Shown here piece after piece: positions 19,691 through 27,817 of a stretch of 64,000 nt of DNA; the first letter of the stretch is position 1; the number at the start of each line of letters is the position of its first letter. Below the pieces are notes generated by a model, which had not been told where the DNA came from, made no database searches, and saw nothing but the letters and a program-made list of their open reading frames with translations. The stretch spans positions 774,540-838,539 of the forward strand of contig NZ_LGLV01000004.1 of assembly GCF_001687365.1 (NCBI RefSeq), written 5' to 3'. The stretch is from Pararhizobium polonicum. Its GTDB lineage: Bacteria > Pseudomonadota > Alphaproteobacteria > Rhizobiales > Rhizobiaceae. The position numbers and the translations under genes are program-made.

Positions 19691-19806
19691 ACGGGTCTCA
19701 TCAAAACCCGTCGGCAGATGGACATTCGCAGCAACTGTTCCTCAACGAGGTCCGCTCCATGCCGGCGGCTTTCCTGCCGCCAGATCAGTTTTTCGACGCC
19801 TCTGCG

Positions 19807-20763
19807 TCAGGGTGTCATCACGACGCGGCCCAACGGCTTTGCCGTTTCGGCATATTCATGAGCTCTTGCTGCCTCTCGAAGCGGAAAGACCTGATCAATG
19901 ACCACGTCCAGCCGCCTTTCCGCAGTGGCATTCAGAAGTTCGTCAACCGTCCGATGCACAGCAGGCCGTTCGAACAGCGGCCCCATGAAAACGCCGTGAA
20001 GCGTCTGATTGTTCTGCATGGGCGACCAGAGATCGACGTCGAGACCGTCACCGCCAGCGTTTCCGACGAAGACGAGACGTCCCTCGACGGCAAGCGCGGA
20101 AAGAGAGGCTTGCAAGGTCGATCCAACGGGGTCAATCACGAGATCAACTCCCCTGCCATCGGTCAGCCGACGGGCTTCCCCAACGACATCCTGCTCAAAT
20201 CGATCAATGACATGCGCGGCTCCAAGTGCGGTCAAACGCGCTTGTCGTTCGCGACCACCGACGACCGCAACGACCGTCGCCCCCGCTTGACGCGCCAGCT
20301 GAATGGCCGCCAGACCAACGCCGCCAGCGGCCGCCTGGATCAGAACCGTCTCGCCTTCATTTAGCCGGCCCTTGGTGATGACACAGTGGCGGGCCGTCCC
20401 GAAGGAGATCGGTAGCGCCGCGGCTTGCGCCATGCCGACGTCATTCGGGATCAACCATGTGCGAGAGACGGGCACGGACCAGAGTTCGGCATGCGATCCC
20501 TGCATGTCGAAGGCCGTCACCCTTTGACCAACGCGTCGGTCCCTCACATTTTCGCCAACTGCAACAATGATCCCTGCAGCCGCATAACCAACGATCCAAG
20601 AGGATCGCTGTGGTGTCGAGCGCCGGTTGATCAAGTCGCCACCCTCAATCGAAATCGCCTCGACGGCAATCAGGACGTCCTGCGGCCCACAGACGGGATC
20701 GGGCACATCGGTATACCTCAAGACTGTCGGCGGACCGGGGTTGTCATAGACTGCAGCTTTCAT
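19807..20763 (-). CDS. Zinc-type alcohol dehydrogenase-like / NADPH:quinone reductase family protein
   Basis: The 318-residue MDR-superfamily protein has an N-terminal GroES-like domain (MKAAVYDNPGPPTVLRYTDV) and a Rossmann domain with the NADPH-binding loop ETVLIQAAAGGVGLAAIQLA. It lacks the catalytic zinc Cys/His set of alcohol dehydrogenases, so a zeta-crystallin-type quinone or enone reductase is more likely. GGAAAGGA precedes the ATG. It is the last gene of a probable operon: Kef-type antiporter, homoserine dehydrogenase-like, then this reductase. Confidence 0.88.
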   Translation of the reverse strand: MKAAVYDNPGPPTVLRYTDVPDPVCGPQDVLIAVEAISIEGGDLINRRSTPQRSSWIVGYAAAGIIVAVGENVRDRRVGQRVTAFDMQGSHAELWSVPVSRTWLIPNDVGMAQAAALPISFGTARHCVITKGRLNEGETVLIQAAAGGVGLAAIQLARQAGATVVAVVGGRERQARLTALGAAHVIDRFEQDVVGEARRLTDGRGVDLVIDPVGSTLQASLSALAVEGRLVFVGNAGGDGLDVDLWSPMQNNQTLHGVFMGPLFERPAVHRTVDELLNATAERRLDVVIDQVFPLREAARAHEYAETAKPLGRVVMTP

Positions 20764-20829
20764 GCGCTGTTCCTTTCCCGCTGGGGGCCTCTTGCCTTGA
20801 GTGGTAGCGGTGGCTATATCGCCCGATTT

Positions 20830-21828
20830 TCAGACCGTCCTTACCGCCAGGATATGTTCCAGATCCTTCAACGCTGCGGCGGCCGTCGCAAGCGGCTCTT
20901 TTCCAGACCCAATTGCGAGCGTCTCGCCCATCGCATCGGTGACGATGCGGATCGCCTTGTCCTTGCCGCGGATATTCGCGAGAGGATCGGCAAGCGGATA
21001 GGTCCGGATGCCGACCTCGGCGCGGATCGCACCGTTTTCGCGCCAAAGGCGGCCAACGAGTTTCGGAACCAGCCCCTGCCCGCGCCAGGCCTCGATCCGT
21101 TCCGCGGTGACCGACTGGATACCCGCTACGGTCAGATCGCTCATCGTAAGGTCAGCACCCAGTCCGAAATTGGCGAGGATCAGCAGCTTGCAGGCGGTAT
21201 CCCAACCGTCGGTATCATTGCGCGGATCGGCCTCGGCGAAACCGCCAAGCTGTGCCTCCCGCAATGCCTCCTCGAAGCCGATTCCGCGTGTCGTCATGGC
21301 ATCGAGCAGATAATTGGTCGTGGCGTTCAAGATGCCGTCGACCTCGAGCACCTCGCAGCCTTTGAGACTATGCTCAACCAGATCGAACGTCGGCAGCGCG
21401 GCCGCGGCGGCACCGCTGAGCTTGAGCATCGCGCCGGAGCCTTTGGCAAGCGCCCGCAGTTCCCGCCCGCTATGAACCAGCGCGCCCTTCGATATCACGA
21501 TCGTGTCACGCCCGGCCGAAAGCGACGAGTGAAGATAGCCAAGCCCCGGGCCACCGGTGCGGAAGTCGCTCGGGCCTGCCTCGATCAGGATATCAGCGCC
21601 GCTTTCTTCGATGAAGGCCGGGCCCGAGAGCCCGTCTTCGAGCGTGGAGAGTTGCTCTTCTTCCAGTCCATCAGCGCTTTTTACACCGGACCGGGATCCG
21701 CAGACGGCCACGAGCCGCATATCCGTGCCGTAAACTTCGCGATAACGCTCCCGCCGGGACAGAAGCAGGCTTGTTGTTGCCCGCCCCACGCCGCCGAAAC
21801 CTGCTATCGCAATCCTCGATGTCTTCAT
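20830..21828 (-). CDS. Homoserine dehydrogenase-family protein
   Basis: The 332-residue protein has an N-terminal NAD(P)-binding Rossmann fold (RIAIAGFGGVGRATTSLLLS) and the homoserine dehydrogenase catalytic domain (VDGILNATTNYLLDAMTTRG, then EADPRNDTDGWDTACKLLIL with the catalytic Asp/Lys region). The C-terminal ACT domain of full-length biosynthetic enzymes is missing, as in short paralogs. The start at 21828 (MKTSRIAIAG) is preferred over 21861 because the domain begins there. It lies 16 bp after the Kef-type antiporter gene. It could be a second homoserine dehydrogenase or act on a related semialdehyde; function uncertain. Confidence 0.82.
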   Translation of the reverse strand: MKTSRIAIAGFGGVGRATTSLLLSRRERYREVYGTDMRLVAVCGSRSGVKSADGLEEEQLSTLEDGLSGPAFIEESGADILIEAGPSDFRTGGPGLGYLHSSLSAGRDTIVISKGALVHSGRELRALAKGSGAMLKLSGAAAAALPTFDLVEHSLKGCEVLEVDGILNATTNYLLDAMTTRGIGFEEALREAQLGGFAEADPRNDTDGWDTACKLLILANFGLGADLTMSDLTVAGIQSVTAERIEAWRGQGLVPKLVGRLWRENGAIRAEVGIRTYPLADPLANIRGKDKAIRIVTDAMGETLAIGSGKEPLATAAAALKDLEHILAVRTV

Positions 21829-21844
21829 CGTATCGGCTCTTCCG

Positions 21845-23605
21845 CTACTTCGCTGCCACACCGCTCAGCGGCTCGGGAACGGGTCCGAGATGCAGGTGAT
21901 CCATGCCGGACATGGCGTCTCCCTGTACCTGTTCGGACAGCCGCTCATTATCCCGCCGACGAACGTCCTCTGCCGCCTCCTCCACGTCAAGCTCGGCATA
22001 GCCCAGGGCGCGCAGGCCTTCCGCGCCCATCCTATAGGCGGATTCGACCGTTTCGCGGATCTGGTAATCGACGCCAGCGCGGATCAGGTCCACGGCATGG
22101 CCGCGATCATAGCTGCGCACCAGAATCTTGGCCTGTGGGAATTCATGTTGCGCCAGTTCCACGATCTGCAGGGCGGCCTTCGAGTCGTTGATGCAGATCA
22201 GCAAGGCCTCGGCCGAACCGGCGCCGGAATGGTGCAGCGTGTCGAGACGCGTGCCGTCGCCGAAAAACACCTTGAAACCGAAGCGTCCCGCTTCACGGAT
22301 ACGGTCGGGGTTCATATCGATGACGGAAAGGTTCACGCCCTTCGACAGAAGCAGTTGCGAGGCAATCTGGCCGAAACGGCCGAAGCCGATGATGAGCACT
22401 CTTCCGCTGAGATCACGCGCCGCCTCGACACCCTCCATCGACGCTTCGCTGCGCAGTAGACGGTCTGCCGCGATCATCAGCAGCGGCGTCAGCGCCATGG
22501 AGAAGATGATGACGGTGGTGAACAGCGCATTTTCGCGCGGATCGATCACGCCGCCGGCGGTTGCGGCGGCATAGAGCACGAAGGCGAACTCGCCGCCCTG
22601 CAGGAACATCGAGGTACGATGCAGGGCCTGGTGGCTGGAGCCGCCGAACAGGCGGGCAACCGCATACACAATAGCGCCCTTGGCTATGGTGAAGGCGACC
22701 AGCATGGCGAGCAGAAGCCCCCATTCGACTGCCACCACGGCAAGGTCCAGCGACATGCCGACGGCCATGAAGAACAGGCCCATCAGCAGGCCGCGAAACG
22801 GCTCGATATCGCTTTCGATCTGGTGCCTGTAGCTCGAAGTCGACAGCATCACGCCTGCAAGGAAGGCGCCCATCGCCATGGAAAGCCCGGCACCCGCCAT
22901 CAGCAAAGCTGCTCCCAGCACCACCAGGAGCGCGCCGGCCGTCATCACCTCGCGGGTCCTTGCCCGCGCCAGGAGGGCGAAGAACGGGTTTAGCCCCCAT
23001 TTCGATACGGCGAGAAGAACGAGCAGCGCGCCGAGCGCCAGGAGAACATCCATCCATCCCGACTGACCCTGCGACAGTGGCGACAGGAAGGCGACGACCG
23101 CCAGAAGCGGCACGATCATCAGGTCTTCGAAGAGAAGGATGGACACGGATTTCTGCCCCTCCGTGCTGGAAATCTCGCCGCGATCCTGCAGCACCGACAT
23201 GATGACGGCCGTCGAGGAGAGCACGAAACCCGCGCCTGCAACGAAAGCGACCGTGGCAGGCAGACCGAAGACCAGCGTGCCTGCCAAGGACAGGGCAGCA
23301 GTCGCCGCCGCAACCTGCACGAGGCCAAGCCCGAAAATCTGGCCGCGCATGGCCCAAAGCTTATAAGGCCGCAGTTCCAGTCCGATGACGAACAGGAACA
23401 TCACAACGCCCAGTTCGGAGAAATGCAATATCGACGCAGCATCGGTAAACAGCCCGACAACCGACGGCCCGACAAGCACGCCGGCTGCGAAATATCCGAG
23501 AACCGAACCGAGGCCTAACCGCCTAAACAGGGGCACCGCGACCACGGCCGCCCCCATCAGGACAATCGCCGGCCCAATCGTCTGCCCCAAGCTCGCTTCA
23601 GCCAT
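21845..23605 (-). CDS. Kef-type K+/H+ antiporter (CPA2 family) with RCK domain
   Basis: The 586-residue protein has about twelve hydrophobic segments of a CPA2 exchanger in residues 1-390 (VLGYFAAGVLVGPSVVGLFT; GFVLSSTAVIMSVLQDRGEI; LLFEDLMIVPLLAVVAFL). A RCK/TrkA-N domain follows from about 405 (LIIGFGRFGQIASQLLLSKG, binding NAD or glutathione adducts in Kef proteins). It probably exports K+ in exchange for H+ to acidify the cytoplasm during electrophile stress. The cotranscribed quinone/enone reductase at 19807 fits an electrophile-response unit, similar in logic to KefC with KefF. Whether it is KefB, KefC or a more distant paralog cannot be decided. Confidence 0.88.
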   Translation of the reverse strand: MAEASLGQTIGPAIVLMGAAVVAVPLFRRLGLGSVLGYFAAGVLVGPSVVGLFTDAASILHFSELGVVMFLFVIGLELRPYKLWAMRGQIFGLGLVQVAAATAALSLAGTLVFGLPATVAFVAGAGFVLSSTAVIMSVLQDRGEISSTEGQKSVSILLFEDLMIVPLLAVVAFLSPLSQGQSGWMDVLLALGALLVLLAVSKWGLNPFFALLARARTREVMTAGALLVVLGAALLMAGAGLSMAMGAFLAGVMLSTSSYRHQIESDIEPFRGLLMGLFFMAVGMSLDLAVVAVEWGLLLAMLVAFTIAKGAIVYAVARLFGGSSHQALHRTSMFLQGGEFAFVLYAAATAGGVIDPRENALFTTVIIFSMALTPLLMIAADRLLRSEASMEGVEAARDLSGRVLIIGFGRFGQIASQLLLSKGVNLSVIDMNPDRIREAGRFGFKVFFGDGTRLDTLHHSGAGSAEALLICINDSKAALQIVELAQHEFPQAKILVRSYDRGHAVDLIRAGVDYQIRETVESAYRMGAEGLRALGYAELDVEEAAEDVRRRDNERLSEQVQGDAMSGMDHLHLGPVPEPLSGVAAK

Positions 23606-23830
23606 GCACTCACATCCCCGGTCTCTTGTTTTAGAGCGGCCGGCAACAGGCCTTGCTTGGCCGATCCGCCTCTCACTGAGTTTGGTATCGTTGCAGCACT
23701 GGCACGAATAGTCGCAGCATCGGCAAAACTCTGTCGCCAAAAGAGGAACGTGAGTTGTATGGCTGATTCGCTATTGGCGAAACGAAGGTTGCCTGATTTC
23801 AGTCGAACAACCATCAGCCATCACCAAAGA

Positions 23831-24571
23831 CTACGCAAGAGCCCCACCGTCCACCGTAAGGATGGTGCCGGTAATCTGTCGGGCGGCCGGCGTTGCCAGG
23901 AAAGCAACTGCAGCCGCGACATCCTGCGGCTGGTTGAAGCGACCGAGTGCGCTGAGACTGCGCTGGTAGTCGGCGAATTCGCCCGTCTCCGGATTCGAGT
24001 CCGTGTTCGTCGATCCCGGTTGCACGAGATTGACCGTTATGTCCCGAGGGCCTAATTCGCGCGCAAGACCGCGGTTAAATGCCTGGAGCGCGCCTTTGGT
24101 CATGTAGTAGACCGTGCCAGGTACTCCTGCGATACGATCCGCGCCCGCCGATCCGATGGTAATGATGCGCCCGCCGTCCTTGAGGTGGGGAATTGCAGCC
24201 TTTGCAGCGAGAACCGGCCCGCGTACGTTAACGGCAAGCAGTGCGTCGATATCCTCAACTGTGAAATCTGCAATCGTGTTATATCGCGCGACCGCCGCAT
24301 TGTTGACGAGAATATCGAGACCGCCCAGCGCACGGACGGTTTCATCCACTGACCGCTGGATGGCTGCAGGATCCGCACTGTCGGCCTGTATCGCGATGGC
24401 CTTGCCGCCATTCCCTTCGATAGTCCGGACAAGTCGCTCCGCGCTGTCTACCGATCGCTCGTACGTTATCGCGACGTTTGCACCCTTCTCGGACAGCGCA
24501 ATCGCAATCGCCTCGCCGATGCCGCGCGACCCGCCGGTCACGAGCGCATTCTTTCCAGCCAGATCATACAT
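23831..24571 (-). CDS. SDR-family NAD(P)-dependent oxidoreductase
   Basis: The 246-residue classical short-chain dehydrogenase shows the TGxxxGxG cofactor motif (LVTGGSRGIGEAIAIALSEK), the NNAA motif (DILVNNAAVARYNTIADF) and the active-site Ser/Tyr/Lys region (ITIGSAGADRIAGVPGTVYY, then MTK). It ends with the usual TGTILTVDGG. The start at 24571 has AAAGGG upstream and begins just before the Rossmann fold. It is divergent from an AraC-family gene (24749), its likely regulator. Substrate unknown. Confidence 0.9.
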   Translation of the reverse strand: MYDLAGKNALVTGGSRGIGEAIAIALSEKGANVAITYERSVDSAERLVRTIEGNGGKAIAIQADSADPAAIQRSVDETVRALGGLDILVNNAAVARYNTIADFTVEDIDALLAVNVRGPVLAAKAAIPHLKDGGRIITIGSAGADRIAGVPGTVYYMTKGALQAFNRGLARELGPRDITVNLVQPGSTNTDSNPETGEFADYQRSLSALGRFNQPQDVAAAVAFLATPAARQITGTILTVDGGALA

Positions 24572-24748
24572 AATGATACCCTTTGCTTTCTCTGTCGCCA
24601 TATTACCGATGTCGAGGTCCATTCCTTGGCACTGGTCGCTCCGGCAGGCTTTTCGTTCAGCCTCAAGATAGGCAATCACGATGCAGACAACATTCCCGAT
24701 TTTCCCAGACACTTGCCTGATCCTACCAAATCACTACATGCTGACACG

Positions 24749-25630
24749 ATGCTAGACTTGGTGATGCCGACCACACGCCTGCTGAACGATGTCGCTCCAT
24801 TTATCCCGGAGCAGGGAGGAACAGTCGGCCTTCCAACGCCCGTTCCGCGCCTGACACTCTGGACGAGCACAAGGGTCACGTCGCCCACTCCGGCCGTGTT
24901 CGAACCCATGTTCTATGCGGTCTTGCAGGGAACAAAGGTCTTGATCATGGGTGCAAATCGTTTCGAGCTAACAGCGGGTGCCTGTGCAGTCTCGTCCTTC
25001 GGCCTGCCCTACAGCCACCAATTGACCGGGGCCAGACCCGGTCTGCCTTATGTCGGCATCAGCCTTCATCTTGATACCGACATCCTGACGCGCGTCATGC
25101 TCGATATGCCCAAACGCGAGGATCGCTGGACGTGCGCAGTCGCCGCAGGCAATCTCGACGGATCGGTCGGCGATGCATTCACTCGCCTAGTTGGGTTGCT
25201 GAACGAGCCAGAGGATATCGGCGCGCTGGCACCACACTACGAGTTCGAGCTTTATTATCGCCTTCTTCAAAGTTCGATGGGCGATACCCTCCGACAGGTT
25301 GGCAAACGGAACGACCGGTTCCAGCAACTCAAGGCAGCAGCCGATTGGCTCGCCGTCAATCACAGCGAGGTTGTCAACATTCCTGAACTGGCAGCGTCAT
25401 CTCATATGAGCGCCACAAGCTTTCACAGACATTTCAAGGAAGTTACGGGTTTCAGCCCACTCGCCTTTCAACGTCATATCCGCCTGCTTGAGGCACGCAA
25501 GCTTCTTGCCGGCGGGAGCACCAATGTGTCGCGCGTGGCATACGAGGTGGGTTATAAAAGCCCTTCACAATTCAGCCGCGAATACAAGAGCATGTTCGGC
25601 AGCGCGCCGACGGCTGATCTGCAGCGGTAA
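24749..25630 (+). CDS. AraC-family transcriptional regulator
   Basis: The 293-residue protein has an N-terminal cupin-like AraC_N domain (residues about 15-180) and a C-terminal double helix-turn-helix (VVNIPELAASSHMSATSFHR, then GSTNVSRVAYEVGYKSPSQF, followed by SREYKSMFG). The start could be 24749 or ATG 24764; upstream sequence overlaps the promoter of the divergent SDR gene. This subgroup usually activates an adjacent divergent oxidoreductase gene. Confidence 0.88.
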   Translation: MLDLVMPTTRLLNDVAPFIPEQGGTVGLPTPVPRLTLWTSTRVTSPTPAVFEPMFYAVLQGTKVLIMGANRFELTAGACAVSSFGLPYSHQLTGARPGLPYVGISLHLDTDILTRVMLDMPKREDRWTCAVAAGNLDGSVGDAFTRLVGLLNEPEDIGALAPHYEFELYYRLLQSSMGDTLRQVGKRNDRFQQLKAAADWLAVNHSEVVNIPELAASSHMSATSFHRHFKEVTGFSPLAFQRHIRLLEARKLLAGGSTNVSRVAYEVGYKSPSQFSREYKSMFGSAPTADLQR

Positions 25631-25708
25631 ACTCACTCGTTTCCCGCTGCAGATGAAGAATTGATCGGAAGGATCTTGGCCGGCCACACAGGGTGGGGAA
25701 CAGCACTC

Positions 25709-25728
25709 AACATCTCCGCTGAGATGTT
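25709..25728. terminator. Perfect hairpin between convergent AraC-type and RidA genes
   Basis: AACATCTC, loop CGCT, GAGATGTT: an 8-bp perfect stem lying 79 bp after the AraC-family stop and 102 bp beyond the stop of the opposing ridA-like gene. There is no strong T tract, so terminator function is only inferred from its convergent-gene position. Confidence 0.4.
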
Positions 25729-25829
25729 CGAGCTATAGCACGTCTTGAGCTACGCGATGGATGGCAGGCTTTCCCACCCTCCGTCGCCATATGCTGGCCA
25801 GATGCGCTTACCGCATCTGCGATCAGACA

Positions 25830-26231
25830 TTAACCAAGGATTGCCGTCACGCGAATTTCGATACGCATCGTTGGAAGTCCCAGCGCCTCGACACCGGTTT
25901 GTGTCCAGATTGGGGCCCGATCCGGCATATACTCACGGTAGAGACGGCTGATGGTCTCATTCACGACCGGCGGAAACCCGCCCACGTGATAGGAGTTCAC
26001 GTGCACGACATCCTTCCAGCTAGCGCCGGCTGTCGCCAAGGTGCGCTCCACGTTCTGAAAAGCCTGTTCGATCTCGACCTCGATCGTCTCCGGGATCTCC
26101 AGATCGTCGTTCCAGCCGCCTTGCCCGGATATTTCAACACGATCACCAATCTTCAGCGCTTGTGAATAGTGGAGAAGATCACGCAGTTTAGGTCCGTACC
26201 CGGGTGTAACGAAAACCTCAGCCTTAGGCAT
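25830..26231 (-). CDS. RidA/YjgF-family protein
   Basis: The 133-residue protein has the Rid fold features: YSQALKIGDRVEISGQGGWN near the N-terminus, a central FQNVERTLATAGASWKDVVH, and the C-terminal MRIEIRVTAILG containing the conserved Arg of the active cleft. RidA-type proteins hydrolyse reactive enamine/imine intermediates or, in catabolic paralogs, other imines and lactones. AGAGGAA precedes the ATG. Palindromic operator-like sites occur 41-81 bp upstream of the start, and a broken TetR-family gene lies just beyond. Confidence 0.85.
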   Translation of the reverse strand: MPKAEVFVTPGYGPKLRDLLHYSQALKIGDRVEISGQGGWNDDLEIPETIEVEIEQAFQNVERTLATAGASWKDVVHVNSYHVGGFPPVVNETISRLYREYMPDRAPIWTQTGVEALGLPTMRIEIRVTAILG

Positions 26232-26271
26232 GGCTCATTCCTCTCGATTAGAAGTTGCTTGGCCGCAATAA

Positions 26272-26312
26272 CATACGCAGCGTATGCTAAATGATGACAT
26301 ACCTCGCGTATT
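26272..26312. promoter_or_regulatory. Two TetR-type palindromic operator candidates upstream of the RidA gene
   Basis: Site 1 at 26272-26286 is CATACGC-A-GCGTATG, a perfect 7-bp palindrome about a central base. Site 2 at 26298-26312 (CATACCTCGCGTATT) is a degenerate copy with ATAC/GTAT half-sites. The centres are 26 bp apart. They lie between the RidA-family start (26231) and the stop of a TetR-family gene (26359), so that regulator is the natural candidate binder. Confidence 0.55.
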
Positions 26313-26358
26313 TCAATGCCAAGCAAAGTGGGCGAGGCAGTTGGGAAGGCTTGACCTG

Positions 26359-26967
26359 TTACGGTGATTGCTTATCGCTGGTGGCTAGGCAGCCGGAAGC
26401 AAGGCATTCGAATGCCGTGACAGCCTTTGGAAGCGTGATGTGTGGCTCCGAGCTTGCTGCTACCCAGATGGCCCCCGTGAGAGCAGCACCGTTGAGCAGA
26501 CGTGCGAGGGCCTCGATATCGACCGCCTTGACATGGCCGTCATCCGCCAAATCCTGCGGCGTCGATATCGTGGCCTACAGGCACCGTCCTTGGCTTGGCC
26601 ACGGGGATGGATCCCCGAGAACGGAAGGGCCGTCTAGCAGGACAATGCGCCGCACGTCAGGTTGAAGCGCCATCTCGATATAGGCTGCCCCTTCGGCAAC
26701 CAGCCCCGCCCCTCCTCCTCCAGCAGCCTTCCCGGCTTCCACCGCGCTTTCTGCCATCGCGCTATCGATCTCGTCCACAATTGCGGCGAACAGTCCGCGC
26801 TTGTCGCCAAAATTGTGGTAAAGCGCACCGCGGGTCAGCCCTGCGTCTGCAGTCATGTCGTCCATCGAGGCGGCAGCATAGCCGTATTTAGCGAAAGCCC
26901 GCCGAGCTGCAGCCAACAGCTTTGCAGGCGCCTCTTCAACCATCTTGGCTCGCGCTCTCGGAGGCAT
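26359..26967 (-). pseudogene. TetR-family regulator with an in-frame amber stop
   Basis: Codons from 26967 give a TetR DNA-binding domain (LLAAARRAFAKYGYAAASMD, then LTRGALYHNFGDKRGLFAAI) and run to a TAG at 26575-26577. The same frame continues without shift through ADDGHVKAVDIEALARLLNG and WVAASSEPHITLPKAVTAFE to a stop at 26359. The total length (203 codons) is normal for TetR proteins. A CAG-to-TAG change would explain the break. The product would lose the ligand-binding domain. It is divergent from an AlaE-like exporter gene and upstream of a RidA gene, both plausible targets. Alternative: a sequencing error. Confidence 0.8.
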
Positions 26968-27033
26968 TGATTGTCTTTCCGTTTCCGCCGTTTACGACAC
27001 CGCGTTTGGAAAAGGCTTACGGAGAAGAACAGG

Positions 27034-27495
27034 TTGACCAAATCCGAGAGCCAACCGACGCGACGTCGGGCATATATCGCCGACACGTTCGCCCTGATTG
27101 TGTTCTTCACCACAACGGGTGTCATCAATGAACGTTTCATTGCGGGGATGACGTGGGAACAGGTTATACAGGCGCGCTTAATAGGTGCCTTACTCATGGT
27201 TCCGATCGGGCGCCCCTATGGCCTATGGCGGGACTGGATGATGAGCCACGCAAGCGAGACCGGTGTTTCACGCCTGACTTGGGACAGTCTCGCACTTCTA
27301 ACCTTTCAGGCGCCACTCTACACCGCGATCATCTCCTTCAGCGGTGCCACCGGCAGCGGCCTTGTCCGAGGGGTCATTGGAGCCGCGGAGATGATGCTGT
27401 TGCTCGGGCGACCCTATGGTGCATTCCTCAATTTCGTACGCAGCCTCTTCAGTCTTCCCTCGGGCGGCTCGAAGCCCATGTCACTCAACACCTGA
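27034..27495 (+). CDS. AlaE-family L-alanine exporter
   Basis: The 153-residue protein resembles E. coli AlaE in size and layout: IADTFALIVFFTTTGVINER, AGMTWEQVIQARLIGALLMV, GRPYGLWRDWMM and LLTFQAPLYTAIISFSG, with about four membrane helices. AlaE exports L-alanine and relieves toxic accumulation from peptides. TTG at 27034 (then Thr-Lys) with GGAG nine bases upstream gives a family-like length; a start at 26971 would overlap the TetR promoter. It is divergent from the broken TetR gene (start 26967), so it may now be derepressed. The presence of a peptide-type ABC importer elsewhere on the island is noteworthy. Confidence 0.85.
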   Translation: MTKSESQPTRRRAYIADTFALIVFFTTTGVINERFIAGMTWEQVIQARLIGALLMVPIGRPYGLWRDWMMSHASETGVSRLTWDSLALLTFQAPLYTAIISFSGATGSGLVRGVIGAAEMMLLLGRPYGAFLNFVRSLFSLPSGGSKPMSLNT

Positions 27496-27548
27496 GCGGC
27501 TATGCCCCTGTCCGGCTGAAATGATCCGATTGATTGAAACAGAACGCT

Positions 27549-27586
27549 CGCAAGAAGCGAAACGCGTTTGCGTTCCGCTTCTTGCG
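27549..27586. terminator. Long stem-loop after the AlaE-like gene
   Basis: CGCAAGAAGCG-AAACGC pairs with GCGTT-CCGCTTCTTGCG around a short GTTT loop, nearly perfect over about 17 bp. It lies about 50 bp after the AlaE-like stop and has no T tract. It may be a terminator or mRNA-stabilising structure. Confidence 0.45.
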
Positions 27587-27621
27587 ACACACCTTTGCAC
27601 GAAAGCGGCCTATCGGTTCGC

Positions 27622-27649
27622 GTCTTGAGATGCCATCAAGTCTCAAGAC
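27622..27649. repeat. Inverted repeat GTCTTGAG...CTCAAGAC
   Basis: Perfect 8-bp arms (27622-27629 and 27642-27649) flank a 12-bp spacer. It is about 170 bp upstream of the haloperoxidase-like gene and could be an operator or a second stem-loop of the AlaE transcript end. Apart from this and the hairpin at 27549, the 322-bp gap 27496-27817 holds nothing recognisable. Confidence 0.4.
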
Positions 27650-27817
27650 GGCTCGGAACGGGTGCTCCAACGAACCTGCAAACGCAAGTTTTTGAAAGAA
27701 CCAAACTCCTGATTGTCAAGGTGTGGGTCCGAGTGCTCTTGCCAACGCCGCAACGGCCACAAAGCGGAAATTGTTCTGCAACGCCAACTGCATTTTATCA
27801 GACCGAGGGACAAGCCT

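Noticed and set aside
27549..27649. CRISPR-like repeats at the two adjacent stem-loops
   Set aside because: Only two unrelated inverted repeats are present, with no repeated unit or spacers; no cas genes in the window.
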